Source: Streptomyces sp. NRRL B-24484
GTDB taxonomy: Bacteria > Actinomycetota > Actinomycetes > Streptomycetales > Streptomycetaceae
DNA: 64,000 nucleotides
Reading direction: 5' to 3'
Assembly: GCF_000717715.1 (NCBI RefSeq)
Contig: NZ_JOAI01000021.1
Span: forward strand, 56,584 to 120,583
Shown here: positions 47,438 to 57,325 of the stretch, piece by piece
How positions within the stretch are numbered: position 1 is the stretch's first letter
Layout of the letters: each line of letters opens with the position of its first letter
The notes under the pieces: generated by a model
Seen by the model: only the letters and a program-made list of their open reading frames with translations
What the model was told of the DNA's origin: nothing
The model's database searches: none
Position numbers and translations under genes: made by a program

Positions 47438-48430
47438 GTGGAGACTCCGAAGCTGATCCTGCTGACCACCACCCACCGGGTCGCCCCCGGCCTGCTGTCC
47501 TGGCCCGCCTGGGAGGCCCTGCGGTCGGCCGGCCGGGTGCTGGCCGCCGACCCGGAGCACCCGCAGCTTCCCGCGCTGCGGCAGGCCGGCGTCGAGGTGG
47601 AGACCGTCGGGCGGACGTCCGCTCCGGCGCTCGCCCGGATGCTGGCCGAGGCCGCCCCGGTGGTCTGGCTGGGCAGCCCGGACGGCGACCCGGGCCTCAC
47701 CGACGCCCTGGCCCGGCTCGCGGTGGAGGAGGCGGGCAGCGTCCCCGAGATCGAGCTGCTGCCCGGCTCGTACGACCTGCCGGGCGCGCGGCTGCTCGAC
47801 CTCGCCTCGGTGATGGACCGGCTGCGCTCGCCCGGCGGCTGCCCCTGGGACGCCGAGCAGACCCACGAGTCGCTGGTGAAGTACCTGGTCGAGGAGGCGT
47901 ACGAGCTCGTCGAGGCGATCGAGGAGGGCGACCGGGAGACGCTGCGCGAGGAGCTCGGCGACGTCCTGCTGCAGGTCTTCTTCCACGCGCGGATCGCCGA
48001 GGAGCACCCGGAGGACCCGTTCTCCGTCGACGACGTGGCCGGCGACATCGTCGAGAAGCTCATGTACCGCCACCCGCACGTCTTCGGCGACGTGGAGGCC
48101 ACCGGCTCCGCCCAGGTCGAGGCCAACTGGGAGCAGCTGAAGGCCGCCGAGAAGCAGCGCGAGTCGGTGCTCGACGGCGTCCCCGCGGGCCTGCCCGCGC
48201 TGGCGTACGCGGCCAAGCTGGTGTCCCGGGTGCGCCGGGCCGGCTTCACCGCCGTGCCGGACGCCCCGTACGAGCTGCCGCGGGAGCTGACCGCGGAGAG
48301 CGCCGGCGAGCTGCTGCTGGCGGTGGCGCAGCGCGCCTACGACGCCGGGGTGGACGTCGACGCGGCGCTGCGCGGGGCGGCGCGCCGTTACCGGACGGCG
48401 GTGCGGACGGCCGAGGGGCTGTCGGACTGA
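47438..48430 (+). CDS. mazG: Nucleoside triphosphate pyrophosphohydrolase
   Basis: Hydrolyses non-canonical or damaged NTPs to NMP and pyrophosphate. Residues about 110-330 form the MazG domain: LRSPGGCPWDAEQTHESLVKYLVEEAYELVEAI with its EExxE metal site and REELGDVLLQVFFHARIA with the ExxD site, followed by YRHPHVFG and NWEQLK. The first 105 residues (KLILLTTTHRVAPGLLSWPAW) look like a shortened YabN-type N-terminal domain. GTG 47438 has no ribosome site but lies seven bases after TAGGTT, suggesting leaderless translation. Its last 43 bp overlap the 3' end of the convergent gene. Confidence 0.92.
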   Translation: METPKLILLTTTHRVAPGLLSWPAWEALRSAGRVLAADPEHPQLPALRQAGVEVETVGRTSAPALARMLAEAAPVVWLGSPDGDPGLTDALARLAVEEAGSVPEIELLPGSYDLPGARLLDLASVMDRLRSPGGCPWDAEQTHESLVKYLVEEAYELVEAIEEGDRETLREELGDVLLQVFFHARIAEEHPEDPFSVDDVAGDIVEKLMYRHPHVFGDVEATGSAQVEANWEQLKAAEKQRESVLDGVPAGLPALAYAAKLVSRVRRAGFTAVPDAPYELPRELTAESAGELLLAVAQRAYDAGVDVDAALRGAARRYRTAVRTAEGLSD

Positions 48431-48816
48431 CGCTGCGGCGGGACGACCTCGCCGATCGCCTCGCCGACCAGCGCGAGCAGCTCGGCCAGCGGGGCGAGGT
48501 TGTCGTCCAGGTCGGCGAAGGAGACGATCCGCTCGCCGTACGGGCCGGCGACGGCGAAGAGGTCGATCCGGCCGAGGTGCTTGCTCGCGGTGTCGACCAG
48601 GGCGGCGACGTCGCTGGGCTGGTGGACGTCGCCGCTGACGCCGACCACCGGGCAGCCGGGGCGGTCCAGCTCGGCGGCGAGGTCCTCCGCCACACCCGGG
48701 CGCAGATCGGCGACGAGCATGCCCGCGGCGCCCGCGGCGGCGAAGCGGCGGGCCAGATCCGCCCCCTCACCCCCGCTGAGTACGGCGATGACGACCACTG
48801 CCCCGGCTACTCGCAC
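48388..48816 (-). CDS. Short Rossmann (SDR-like) protein lacking the catalytic half
   Basis: A 142-residue protein with an SDR-like N-terminal half: AGAVVVIAVLSGGEGADLARRFAAAGA, MLVADLRPG, VVGVSGDVHQPSDVAALVDTASKHLGRIDLFAVA. The SDR TGxxxGxG loop is altered to SGGEG and the YxxxK catalytic segment is missing, so it is not an active reductase. GTG 48816 follows GAGAGGAG. The 3' end overlaps that of mazG by 43 bp on opposite strands. It may be a regulator or a degenerate paralogue. Confidence 0.7.
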   Translation of the reverse strand: MRVAGAVVVIAVLSGGEGADLARRFAAAGAAGMLVADLRPGVAEDLAAELDRPGCPVVGVSGDVHQPSDVAALVDTASKHLGRIDLFAVAGPYGERIVSFADLDDNLAPLAELLALVGEAIGEVVPPQRQSDSPSAVRTAVR

Positions 48817-49098
48817 GGCCTGCTCCTCTCTGAGCACGACACCCCGCGGGCGGCTCCGCACGTCCGCCCTCACGGTTATCGGAGGATCGTAGGCACCTCG
48901 CGACCCTCCGCAACAGGGATTACCCCCCAGGTGACCAGGCTCACGCCCGTCCGGGCCGATCGGTTCCGGCCGTCCCGCACGAGCCCCGCGCCGGGGCCCG
49001 CGGACGGCGCTCCCGCGGCCGGAGCGGGCCGGTCGGGCACCGTCGGGCACCGTCGGGCGCCATCGGGAGGGGCACCCGGCAGCGGATACGGTCGGGGC

Positions 49099-50388
49099 AT
49101 GCCGGACACCTCCCGACCCGCCGACCGCCCGGAACTCTTCACCTGGGAGTTCGCCGCCGACCCCTACCCCGCGTACGCCTGGCTGCGCGAGCACGCGCCG
49201 GTGCACCGCACCACGCTGCCCAGCGGGGTGGACGCCTGGCTGGTGACCCGGTACGCGGACGCCCGGCAGGCCCTCGCGGACGCGCGGCTCTCCAAGAACC
49301 CGGTGCACCACAGCGAGCAGGCGCACCGCTCCGGCCGGGTCGGCATCCCGGGCGAGCGGCAGGCCGACCTGATGACCCACCTGCTGAACATCGACCCGCC
49401 GGACCACACCCGGCTGCGCCGGCTGGTCTCCAAGGCCTTCACACCGCGCCGGGTGGCGGAGTTCGAGCCGAGGGTGCAGCAGCTCACCGACCGGCTGATC
49501 GACTCCTTCGCCGACCGCGGCACGGCGGACCTGATCCACGAGTTCGCCTTCCCGCTGCCGATCTACGCGATCTGCGACCTGCTGGGCGTGCCGCCGGAGG
49601 ACCAGGACGACTTCCGGGACTGGGCCGGCATGATGCTGCGGCACACGAAGCCGGGCCAGTCCGGCGGGCAGCGCGGCGGCGTCGGCCGGGCCGTCCGGCG
49701 GATCCGCACGTACCTGGCGGAGCTGATCCACCGCAAGCGGGCCGACCTCGGCGACGACCTGATCTCCGGGCTGATCCGGGCCAGCGACCACGGCGAGCAC
49801 CTGACCGAGAACGAGGCCGCGGCGATGGCCTTCATCCTGCTGTTCGCCGGCTTCGAGACCACCGTCAACCTGATCGGCAACGGCCTGCACGCCCTGCTGC
49901 GCAACCCCGGGCAGCGGGCGCTGCTGCAGGAGTCGGTGGCACGCGGCGAGAGCGGCCTGCTGGAGACCGGCATCGAGGAGCTGCTGCGCTACGACGGGCC
50001 GGTGGAGCTGGCCACCTGGCGGTTCGCGACCCGGCCGCTGACGATCGGCGGGGTGGAGATCCCGGTCGGCGACCCGGTGCTGGTGGTGCTGGCGGCGGCC
50101 GACCGCGACCCGGCCCGGTTCGCGGACGAGAACACGCTGGACCTCGCCCGCGCCGACAACCCGCACCTGGGCTTCGGCCACGGCATCCACTACTGCATCG
50201 GCGCCCCGCTGGCCCGCCTGGAGGGTCGGGCGGCGCTGGCGACCCTGCTGACCCGGCTGCCGGACCTCGCCCTGGACGCCGACCCGGCGGACCTGCGCTG
50301 GCGCGGCGGCCTCATCATGCGGGGCCTGCGCGAGCTGCCGGTCGCCTTCACGCCGGCAGGGCCGTCCGGGCGGCGCGACACGGTCTGA
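49099..50388 (+). CDS. Cytochrome P450 (CYP107-like)
   Basis: Soluble heme monooxygenase of 429 residues. The I-helix reads FILLFAGFETTVNLIGNG, the ExxR is EELLR, and the heme loop FGHGIHYCIGAPLARLE carries ligand Cys366. It is of the bacterial class I type and needs a ferredoxin and reductase, not encoded nearby. The ATG at 49099 lies six bases after TACGGT with no ribosome site, so the message may be leaderless. It stands alone with no biosynthetic cluster around it; substrate unknown. Confidence 0.93.
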   Translation: MPDTSRPADRPELFTWEFAADPYPAYAWLREHAPVHRTTLPSGVDAWLVTRYADARQALADARLSKNPVHHSEQAHRSGRVGIPGERQADLMTHLLNIDPPDHTRLRRLVSKAFTPRRVAEFEPRVQQLTDRLIDSFADRGTADLIHEFAFPLPIYAICDLLGVPPEDQDDFRDWAGMMLRHTKPGQSGGQRGGVGRAVRRIRTYLAELIHRKRADLGDDLISGLIRASDHGEHLTENEAAAMAFILLFAGFETTVNLIGNGLHALLRNPGQRALLQESVARGESGLLETGIEELLRYDGPVELATWRFATRPLTIGGVEIPVGDPVLVVLAAADRDPARFADENTLDLARADNPHLGFGHGIHYCIGAPLARLEGRAALATLLTRLPDLALDADPADLRWRGGLIMRGLRELPVAFTPAGPSGRRDTV

Positions 50389-50509
50389 CGGTGTGTCGCA
50401 CCGGTCGGATCCGGTCGGATCTGAACACTCGTCAATCAGGAGACACCTGCATCGTTCGTGGGCGATAATCGGTTCTCCGTAATTGCTCCGTGATATCCGC
50501 GATATGAGC

Positions 50510-51598
<1,089 letters not shown>

Positions 51599-51618
51599 CG
51601 GACCGGCACGGTACGAAC

Positions 51619-51660
51619 GGTCCGTCCGCCCGCAGGGCGGCACCCGCGGGCGGACGGGCC
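51619..51660. terminator. Terminator after the rpf gene
   Basis: A 15-bp stem with one G-T pair (51619-51633 with 51646-51660) lies 20 bases after the stop. Confidence 0.8.
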
Positions 51661-51769
51661 GGTCGGTGGTCCTTCAGGTGAACTACCGGCGAGTAGCCCG
51701 GTCACACGGTGAGACAGGGCCATGCGCGGCATGGCCCGGAGGGCCCGTGCGGTTAGGCTCTGGTCGTAA

Positions 51770-53089
<1,320 letters not shown>

Positions 53090-53122
53090 GCCTGACACCC
53101 GCGCGCTGACACGGCCGCTGGA

Positions 53123-53168
53123 CCGGTGCCCCGGCAACCACCCCGTAGGGTGGGGGCCGGGGCACCGG
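53123..53168. terminator. Terminator after eno
   Basis: A perfect 13-bp outer stem (53123-53135 with 53156-53168) encloses a second 6-bp stem (53138-53143 with 53148-53153). Confidence 0.85.
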
Positions 53169-53191
53169 CGTGAGCAGGAGGGGTACGAGCG

Positions 53192-53626
53192 ATGTGGAAG
53201 ATCCCGGGACTGGCGGGGCGTCCGCGCTTCACCAGCCGCGCGACCGTGCTCGTGCTCGTCCTGTGCTCGCTGGTGGCGATACTCGCCTACCCGACCCGGC
53301 AGTTCCTGACGCAGCGCTCGGAGATCGCCGACCAGCGCGCCCGGGCGGAGCACGCCCGGCAGCAGGTCGACGAGCTCCGGCGGGCGAAGGCCCGCTGGCA
53401 GGACCCGGAGTACGTGAAGGCGCAGGCCCGCGAGCGGCTGCACTTCGCGATGCCGGGCGAGACCCCGTTCGTCTCGGTCGACCCCTCCGCGCCCCCCGGC
53501 CCGGCCTCCGCCGACGCACTGCCCACCGGCCCGGTCAGGGCGGCCAAGCCCTGGTACACCACCGTCCTCGAGTCGGTCGACCTGGCCGACTCGACGCCCG
53601 CTCCTCACGAAGACAGCACGCCATGA
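53192..53626 (+). CDS. divIC: FtsB/DivIC-family septum formation protein
   Basis: Single-pass membrane protein of 144 residues for the division machinery. One helix (ATVLVLVLCSLVAILAY) is followed by an extracellular coiled coil (QRSEIADQRARAEHARQQVDELRR) and the family motif WQDPEYVKAQARERLHFAMPGET. ATG 53192 follows AGGAGGGG. It overlaps the DUF501 gene by 4 bp (ATGA), the eno-divIC-DUF501-ppx order being common in actinobacteria. Confidence 0.94.
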   Translation: MWKIPGLAGRPRFTSRATVLVLVLCSLVAILAYPTRQFLTQRSEIADQRARAEHARQQVDELRRAKARWQDPEYVKAQARERLHFAMPGETPFVSVDPSAPPGPASADALPTGPVRAAKPWYTTVLESVDLADSTPAPHEDSTP

Positions 53627-54273
53627 CCTCTGAACAGCACCCCGCCACCGACGGCACCGCGTCGGACGCCGACGTCGCCGCCATCGCCGCCCAGCTCGGC
53701 CGGGTCCCGCGCGGGCTGCGCGGCGTGGCCCACCGCTGCCCCTGCGGCAACCCCGACGTCGTCGAGACGGCGCCCCGGCTGCCCGACGGCACGCCCTTCC
53801 CGACGCTCTACTACCTGACCTGCCCCAGGGCGGCCTCGCTGATCGGCACCCTGGAGGCCGACGGCGTGATGAAGGATCAGAGCGCCCGCCTCGCCGAGGA
53901 CCCGGAGCTCGCGGCCGCCTACCGCGCGGCCCACGAGGACTACATCGCCCGCCGCGACGCCATCGAGGTGCTGGAGGGCTTCCCGAGCGCCGGCGGCATG
54001 CCCGACCGGGTCAAGTGCCTGCACGTGCTGGTCGGCCACTCGCTGGCGGCCGGCGAGGGCGTCAACCCGCTCGGCGACGAGGCCATCGGCATGCTGGAGG
54101 ACTGGTGGGCCAAGGGCCCCTGCGTCTCCCCGGCCGAGGTCGAGGCGGCCGGCGAGCGGGTCCTGCGCAACCGGTCCAAGGAGCAGGACCACGCCGCGGT
54201 CATCGCGGCGAAGGAGCAGAAGACCGCCGAGCGCGCCGCCAAGCGCGCCCGCGCCGAGGAGGAGGACCAGTGA
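53623..54273 (+). CDS. DUF501 family protein
   Basis: Conserved actinobacterial protein of 216 residues without known function. It has a CPCGNPDVVETAPRLPDGTPFPT stretch and two further Cys segments (TCPRAA, RVKCLHVL), giving a Cys-rich site that might bind metal. A conserved HxxxxxxGxNPxGD segment lies at GHSLAAGEGVNPLGDE. It overlaps divIC and ppx by 4 bp each, so the three are produced together. The tail is a charged helix. Confidence 0.9.
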   Translation: MTSEQHPATDGTASDADVAAIAAQLGRVPRGLRGVAHRCPCGNPDVVETAPRLPDGTPFPTLYYLTCPRAASLIGTLEADGVMKDQSARLAEDPELAAAYRAAHEDYIARRDAIEVLEGFPSAGGMPDRVKCLHVLVGHSLAAGEGVNPLGDEAIGMLEDWWAKGPCVSPAEVEAAGERVLRNRSKEQDHAAVIAAKEQKTAERAAKRARAEEEDQ

Positions 54274-55211
54274 CCGCCACCCGGGTCGCCGCGATCGACT
54301 GCGGCACCAACTCGATCCGGCTGCTGATCGCCGACCTCGACCCGGCGACGGGGGAGATCGCCGACCTCGACCGCCGCATGATCATCAACCGGCTCGGCCA
54401 GGGCGTCGACTCCACCGGCCGGCTCCACCCGGACGCCCTGGAGCGCACCTTCGCCGCCTGCCGCGAGTACGCGGAGATCATCACGGCGCACGGGGTGGGC
54501 CCGGAGCGGATCCGCTTCGTCGCCACCAGCGCCTCCCGGGACGCCGAGAACGCCGCCGAGTTCACCGAGGGCGTCCGCGGCATCCTCGGGGTCGTCCCCG
54601 AGGTGGTCAGCGGCGACGAGGAGGCCCGGCTCTCCTTCACCGGCGCCACCAAGGAGCTCACCGGCGGCTCCCTCAAGGCGCCGTACCTGGTCTTCGACCT
54701 CGGCGGCGGCTCCACCGAGTTCGTGCTCGGCGGCGAGGAGGTGCAGGCCGCCCGCTCGGTCGACATCGGCTGCGTCCGGATGACCGAGCGGCACTTCGGC
54801 GGCGCCGAGCTGCCGACGGAGGATCAGATCGCCCGGGCCAAGGCCGACGTCCTCACCGCGCTGGACACCGCCGCCGAGACGGTGCCGCTCACCGAGGCGG
54901 CCACGCTGGTCGGCCTGGCCGGCACCGTGACCACCGTGGCCGGCATCGCGCTGGACCTCCCGGAGTACGACTCCACGAAGATCCACCACGCCCGACTGGG
55001 CGTCGAGCAGGTCCGGGAGACCGCGACCCGGCTGCTGCACTCCACCCACGCCGAGCGGATGGCGATCCCGGTGATGCACCCGGGCCGCGCCGACGTGATC
55101 GGTGCGGGCGCCCTCGTCCTGCTGGAGATCATGGAGCGCACCGGCGCCGCCGAGGTGGTCGTCAGCGAGCACGACATCCTCGACGGAATCGCCTGGAGTA
55201 TTGCCCGCTGA
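54270..55211 (+). CDS. ppx: Ppx/GppA-family exopolyphosphatase
   Basis: ASKHA-fold phosphatase of 313 residues that hydrolyses polyphosphate and/or pppGpp. The signatures are AAIDCGTNSIRLLIAD, FVATSASRDAENAAEF, VVSGDEEARLSF and FDLGGGSTEFVLG. It is the short form, lacking the C-terminal helical domain of E. coli Ppx. GTG 54270 overlaps the DUF501 stop as GTGA. Last gene of its operon, followed by a strong terminator. Confidence 0.93.
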   Translation: MTATRVAAIDCGTNSIRLLIADLDPATGEIADLDRRMIINRLGQGVDSTGRLHPDALERTFAACREYAEIITAHGVGPERIRFVATSASRDAENAAEFTEGVRGILGVVPEVVSGDEEARLSFTGATKELTGGSLKAPYLVFDLGGGSTEFVLGGEEVQAARSVDIGCVRMTERHFGGAELPTEDQIARAKADVLTALDTAAETVPLTEAATLVGLAGTVTTVAGIALDLPEYDSTKIHHARLGVEQVRETATRLLHSTHAERMAIPVMHPGRADVIGAGALVLLEIMERTGAAEVVVSEHDILDGIAWSIAR

Positions 55212-55232
55212 CGGACGCGGGGGCTTACCCGA

Positions 55233-55268
55233 GCGGCCCCGGAGCGCCTCCACGGCGCCCGGGGCCGC
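55233..55268. terminator. Terminator after ppx
   Basis: A 10-bp stem (55233-55242 with 55259-55268), one bulged A and an inner 5-bp stem (55244-55248 with 55254-55258) with a 5-nt loop. Confidence 0.85.
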
Positions 55269-55295
55269 CCGCTGCGCAGCGTGTCGCCAGAACCT

Positions 55296-55313
55296 TCGTG
55301 AATTTCTTCACAT
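55296..55313. promoter_or_regulatory. Rex-type redox operator upstream of ndh
   Basis: TCGTGAATTTCTTCACAT closely matches the Rex operator consensus TTGTGAAnnnnTTCACAA, with mismatches only in outer positions. Rex senses NADH/NAD+ and represses respiratory genes in streptomycetes. The site lies about 326 bp before the NDH-2 start, so the promoter is distal. Confidence 0.72.
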
Positions 55314-55639
55314 GGCCGACCAGCCTTTCGACGCACTCCGGTGTCCGCTCCGTCCGTTATGTGGGACCGAAGGTTGCCCTCCGTGTTCGGCCAGCGGATC
55401 GCAGGCAGGGCTCGCCGATGGCCGATGGATTCGAAATTTCGCCCGGGAACTCGGGCCTCGCCGGGATTGTTGCTGCTCAGCAGGGCCGCACCCGGCCGGC
55501 GGTTCACCCCGCACCCCCCGCCGCCGTGAGCGGGCGGCCACACCCCCGAAATGCGGGCGCGCAGTGTAGCAGGGGGTGTCCAGAGGCTTGTGACGGGCCT
55601 CACGAAGTGCCCGTCAGATGGGGGTGGATACTTTCCGAT
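55314..55639 (+). other. Long leader region before ndh
   Basis: No gene is seen. It holds an 8-bp inverted repeat of ACACCCCC/GGGGGTGT (55540-55547 with 55572-55579) and a perfect TGACGGGC/GCCCGTCA hairpin (55591-55598 with 55609-55616). TACTTT at 55629-55634 lies five bases before the ndh ATG and may be a second, proximal -10. Confidence 0.5.
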
Positions 55640-57013
55640 ATGAGCACCACGGAGCGTCCTCGCATCCTCATTGTCGGCGGTGGTTACGTCGGCCTGTATG
55701 CCGCGATGCGCATCCTCAAGAAGATGCGCTACGGGGAGGCGACCGTCACGGTCGTCGACCCGCGGTCCTACATGACGTACCTGCCCTTCCTCCCCGAGGC
55801 GGCCGGCGGCAACGTCGCGCCCCGCAACCTCGTCGCGCCGCTGCGCAGCGCCCTCAAGAAGGCGGAGGTGCTCACCGGTGCTGTCACCGGTGTGGACCAC
55901 GCCCGCAAGGTCGCCACCATCCAGCCCGCGGCCGGCGACTCGTACGAGCTGCCCTTCGACTACCTGGTCGTGGCCACCGGCTCGGTCTCCCGCACCTTCC
56001 CGATCCCCGGCCTGGCCGAGCACGGCATCGGCATGAAGACGGTCGAGGAGGCGATCAGCCTCCGCAACCACGTCATGGCGCAGCTCGACAAGGCCGAGTC
56101 CACCGCCGACGCGGACATCCGTCGCAAGGCGCTGACCTTCGTGGTCGTCGGCGGCGGTTTCGCGGGTGTCGAGACGATCGCCGAGATCGAGGACATGGCC
56201 CGCGACGCGGCGAAGATCTACAAGACCGTCAGCCGCGACGACATGCGCTTCATCCTGGTGGAGGCGGCCAACCGCATCCTCCCGGAGATGGGCCCGGACC
56301 TCGGTCTGTGGACCAAGGAGAAGCTCGAAGAGCGCAACATCGAGATCTACATCGAGACCTCGATGGACTCCTGCGTCGACCAGCACGTCGTCCTGAAGAA
56401 CGGTGTCGAGGCCGACGCCTCCACCATCGTCTGGACGGCCGGCGTCAAGCCGAACCCGGTGCTGTCGCACTTCGGCCTGCCGCTCGGCCCCCGCGGCCAC
56501 GTGGACACCGCGCCGACCCTGCAGGTCCAGGGCTTCGACTACGTCTGGGCCGCGGGCGACAACGCCCAGGTGCCGGACCTCGCCGTCGGAGAGGGCGCCT
56601 GGTGCCCGCCGAACGCCCAGCACGCGGTCCGTCAGGCGCTCGTCCTGGCCGACAACGTGGTCTCCGGCATGCGGGGCTTCCCGCAGAAGGAGTACAAGCA
56701 CAAGAACCTCGGTGCGGTCGCCGGTCTCGGCCTGCACAAGGGCGTGGCGATCCTCTTCGGCAAGTACAAGCTGAAGGGCCGTCCGGCCTGGTGGTTCCAC
56801 CGTCTGTACCACGGCAGCCGGGTGCCGACCATGAACCGCAAGATCCGGGTCTTCACCGACTGGACCCTGGCGATGTTCCTCAAGCGCGAGACCGTCGGCC
56901 TCGCCGAGATGGAGAAGCCGTTCGAGGCGTTCCAGGAGGCCGCCGGCCCCGCCAAGCCGATCCCGGCCCAGGCGAAGCCGGCCGCCGAGAAGGAGCTGGC
57001 CACAAGCAAGTAG
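55640..57013 (+). CDS. ndh: Type II NADH dehydrogenase (NDH-2)
   Basis: Non-proton-pumping flavoprotein that passes electrons from NADH to menaquinone at the inner membrane face. The 457-residue protein has the FAD loop ILIVGGGYVGLYAAMRI, the NADH loop FVVVGGGFAGVETIAEIE near residue 168, TAGVKPNP and VWAAGDNAQVP. The C-terminal amphipathic region around KGRPAWWFHRLYH would dock to membrane. The MSTTERPR start was chosen because the frame upstream lacks similarity. A Rex operator upstream supports redox control. A terminator follows. Confidence 0.94.
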   Translation: MSTTERPRILIVGGGYVGLYAAMRILKKMRYGEATVTVVDPRSYMTYLPFLPEAAGGNVAPRNLVAPLRSALKKAEVLTGAVTGVDHARKVATIQPAAGDSYELPFDYLVVATGSVSRTFPIPGLAEHGIGMKTVEEAISLRNHVMAQLDKAESTADADIRRKALTFVVVGGGFAGVETIAEIEDMARDAAKIYKTVSRDDMRFILVEAANRILPEMGPDLGLWTKEKLEERNIEIYIETSMDSCVDQHVVLKNGVEADASTIVWTAGVKPNPVLSHFGLPLGPRGHVDTAPTLQVQGFDYVWAAGDNAQVPDLAVGEGAWCPPNAQHAVRQALVLADNVVSGMRGFPQKEYKHKNLGAVAGLGLHKGVAILFGKYKLKGRPAWWFHRLYHGSRVPTMNRKIRVFTDWTLAMFLKRETVGLAEMEKPFEAFQEAAGPAKPIPAQAKPAAEKELATSK

Positions 57014-57022
57014 CGACTGTGG

Positions 57023-57044
57023 CCCCGGCCGAGCAAGGCCGGGG
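57023..57044. terminator. Terminator after ndh
   Basis: A perfect 8-bp stem (57023-57030 with 57037-57044) with a 6-nt loop starts 10 bases after the stop. Confidence 0.75.
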
Positions 57045-57137
57045 ATGAGTCGGAGGCCCTCCGCCCGGCAACGTGGCCGGACCACGACCTCCGTGGTGCT
57101 CAGCCGGCCGTGCGAGCCGGGCGGAGTACAGAAGTGA

Positions 57138-57174
57138 CCGAAGGCCCCCGCCGTAACCGGGCGGGGGCCTTCGG
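57138..57174. terminator. Second hairpin between ndh and the ABC exporter
   Basis: A perfect 15-bp stem (57138-57152 with 57160-57174) and 7-nt loop. With the hairpins at 57023 and 57278 it fills the 312-bp gap between two convergent units, in which I see no gene. Confidence 0.8.
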
Positions 57175-57277
57175 CGTGCCCGGGCCCGTCCGCGGGGCGA
57201 GCGGCGCCCGGACGCGGGTCCGCAGCAGCAGGCCCGGGTCCGCCGTAGGCCCGGGAACGCAGCAGGCCCGGAAACGC

Positions 57278-57316
57278 CGCAGGGCCCCGGCACCTGCGCG
57301 GTGCCGGGGCCCTGCG
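57278..57316. terminator. Terminator of the ABC exporter operon
   Basis: A perfect 17-bp stem (57278-57294 with 57300-57316) and 5-nt loop, ten bases beyond the permease stop on the minus strand. Confidence 0.85.
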
Positions 57317-57325
57317 GGCGGTGCG

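Noticed and set aside
49099..50388. A secondary-metabolite cluster around the P450
   Set aside because: Neighbours are mazG, a short Rossmann protein and rpf; no biosynthetic enzymes are nearby.
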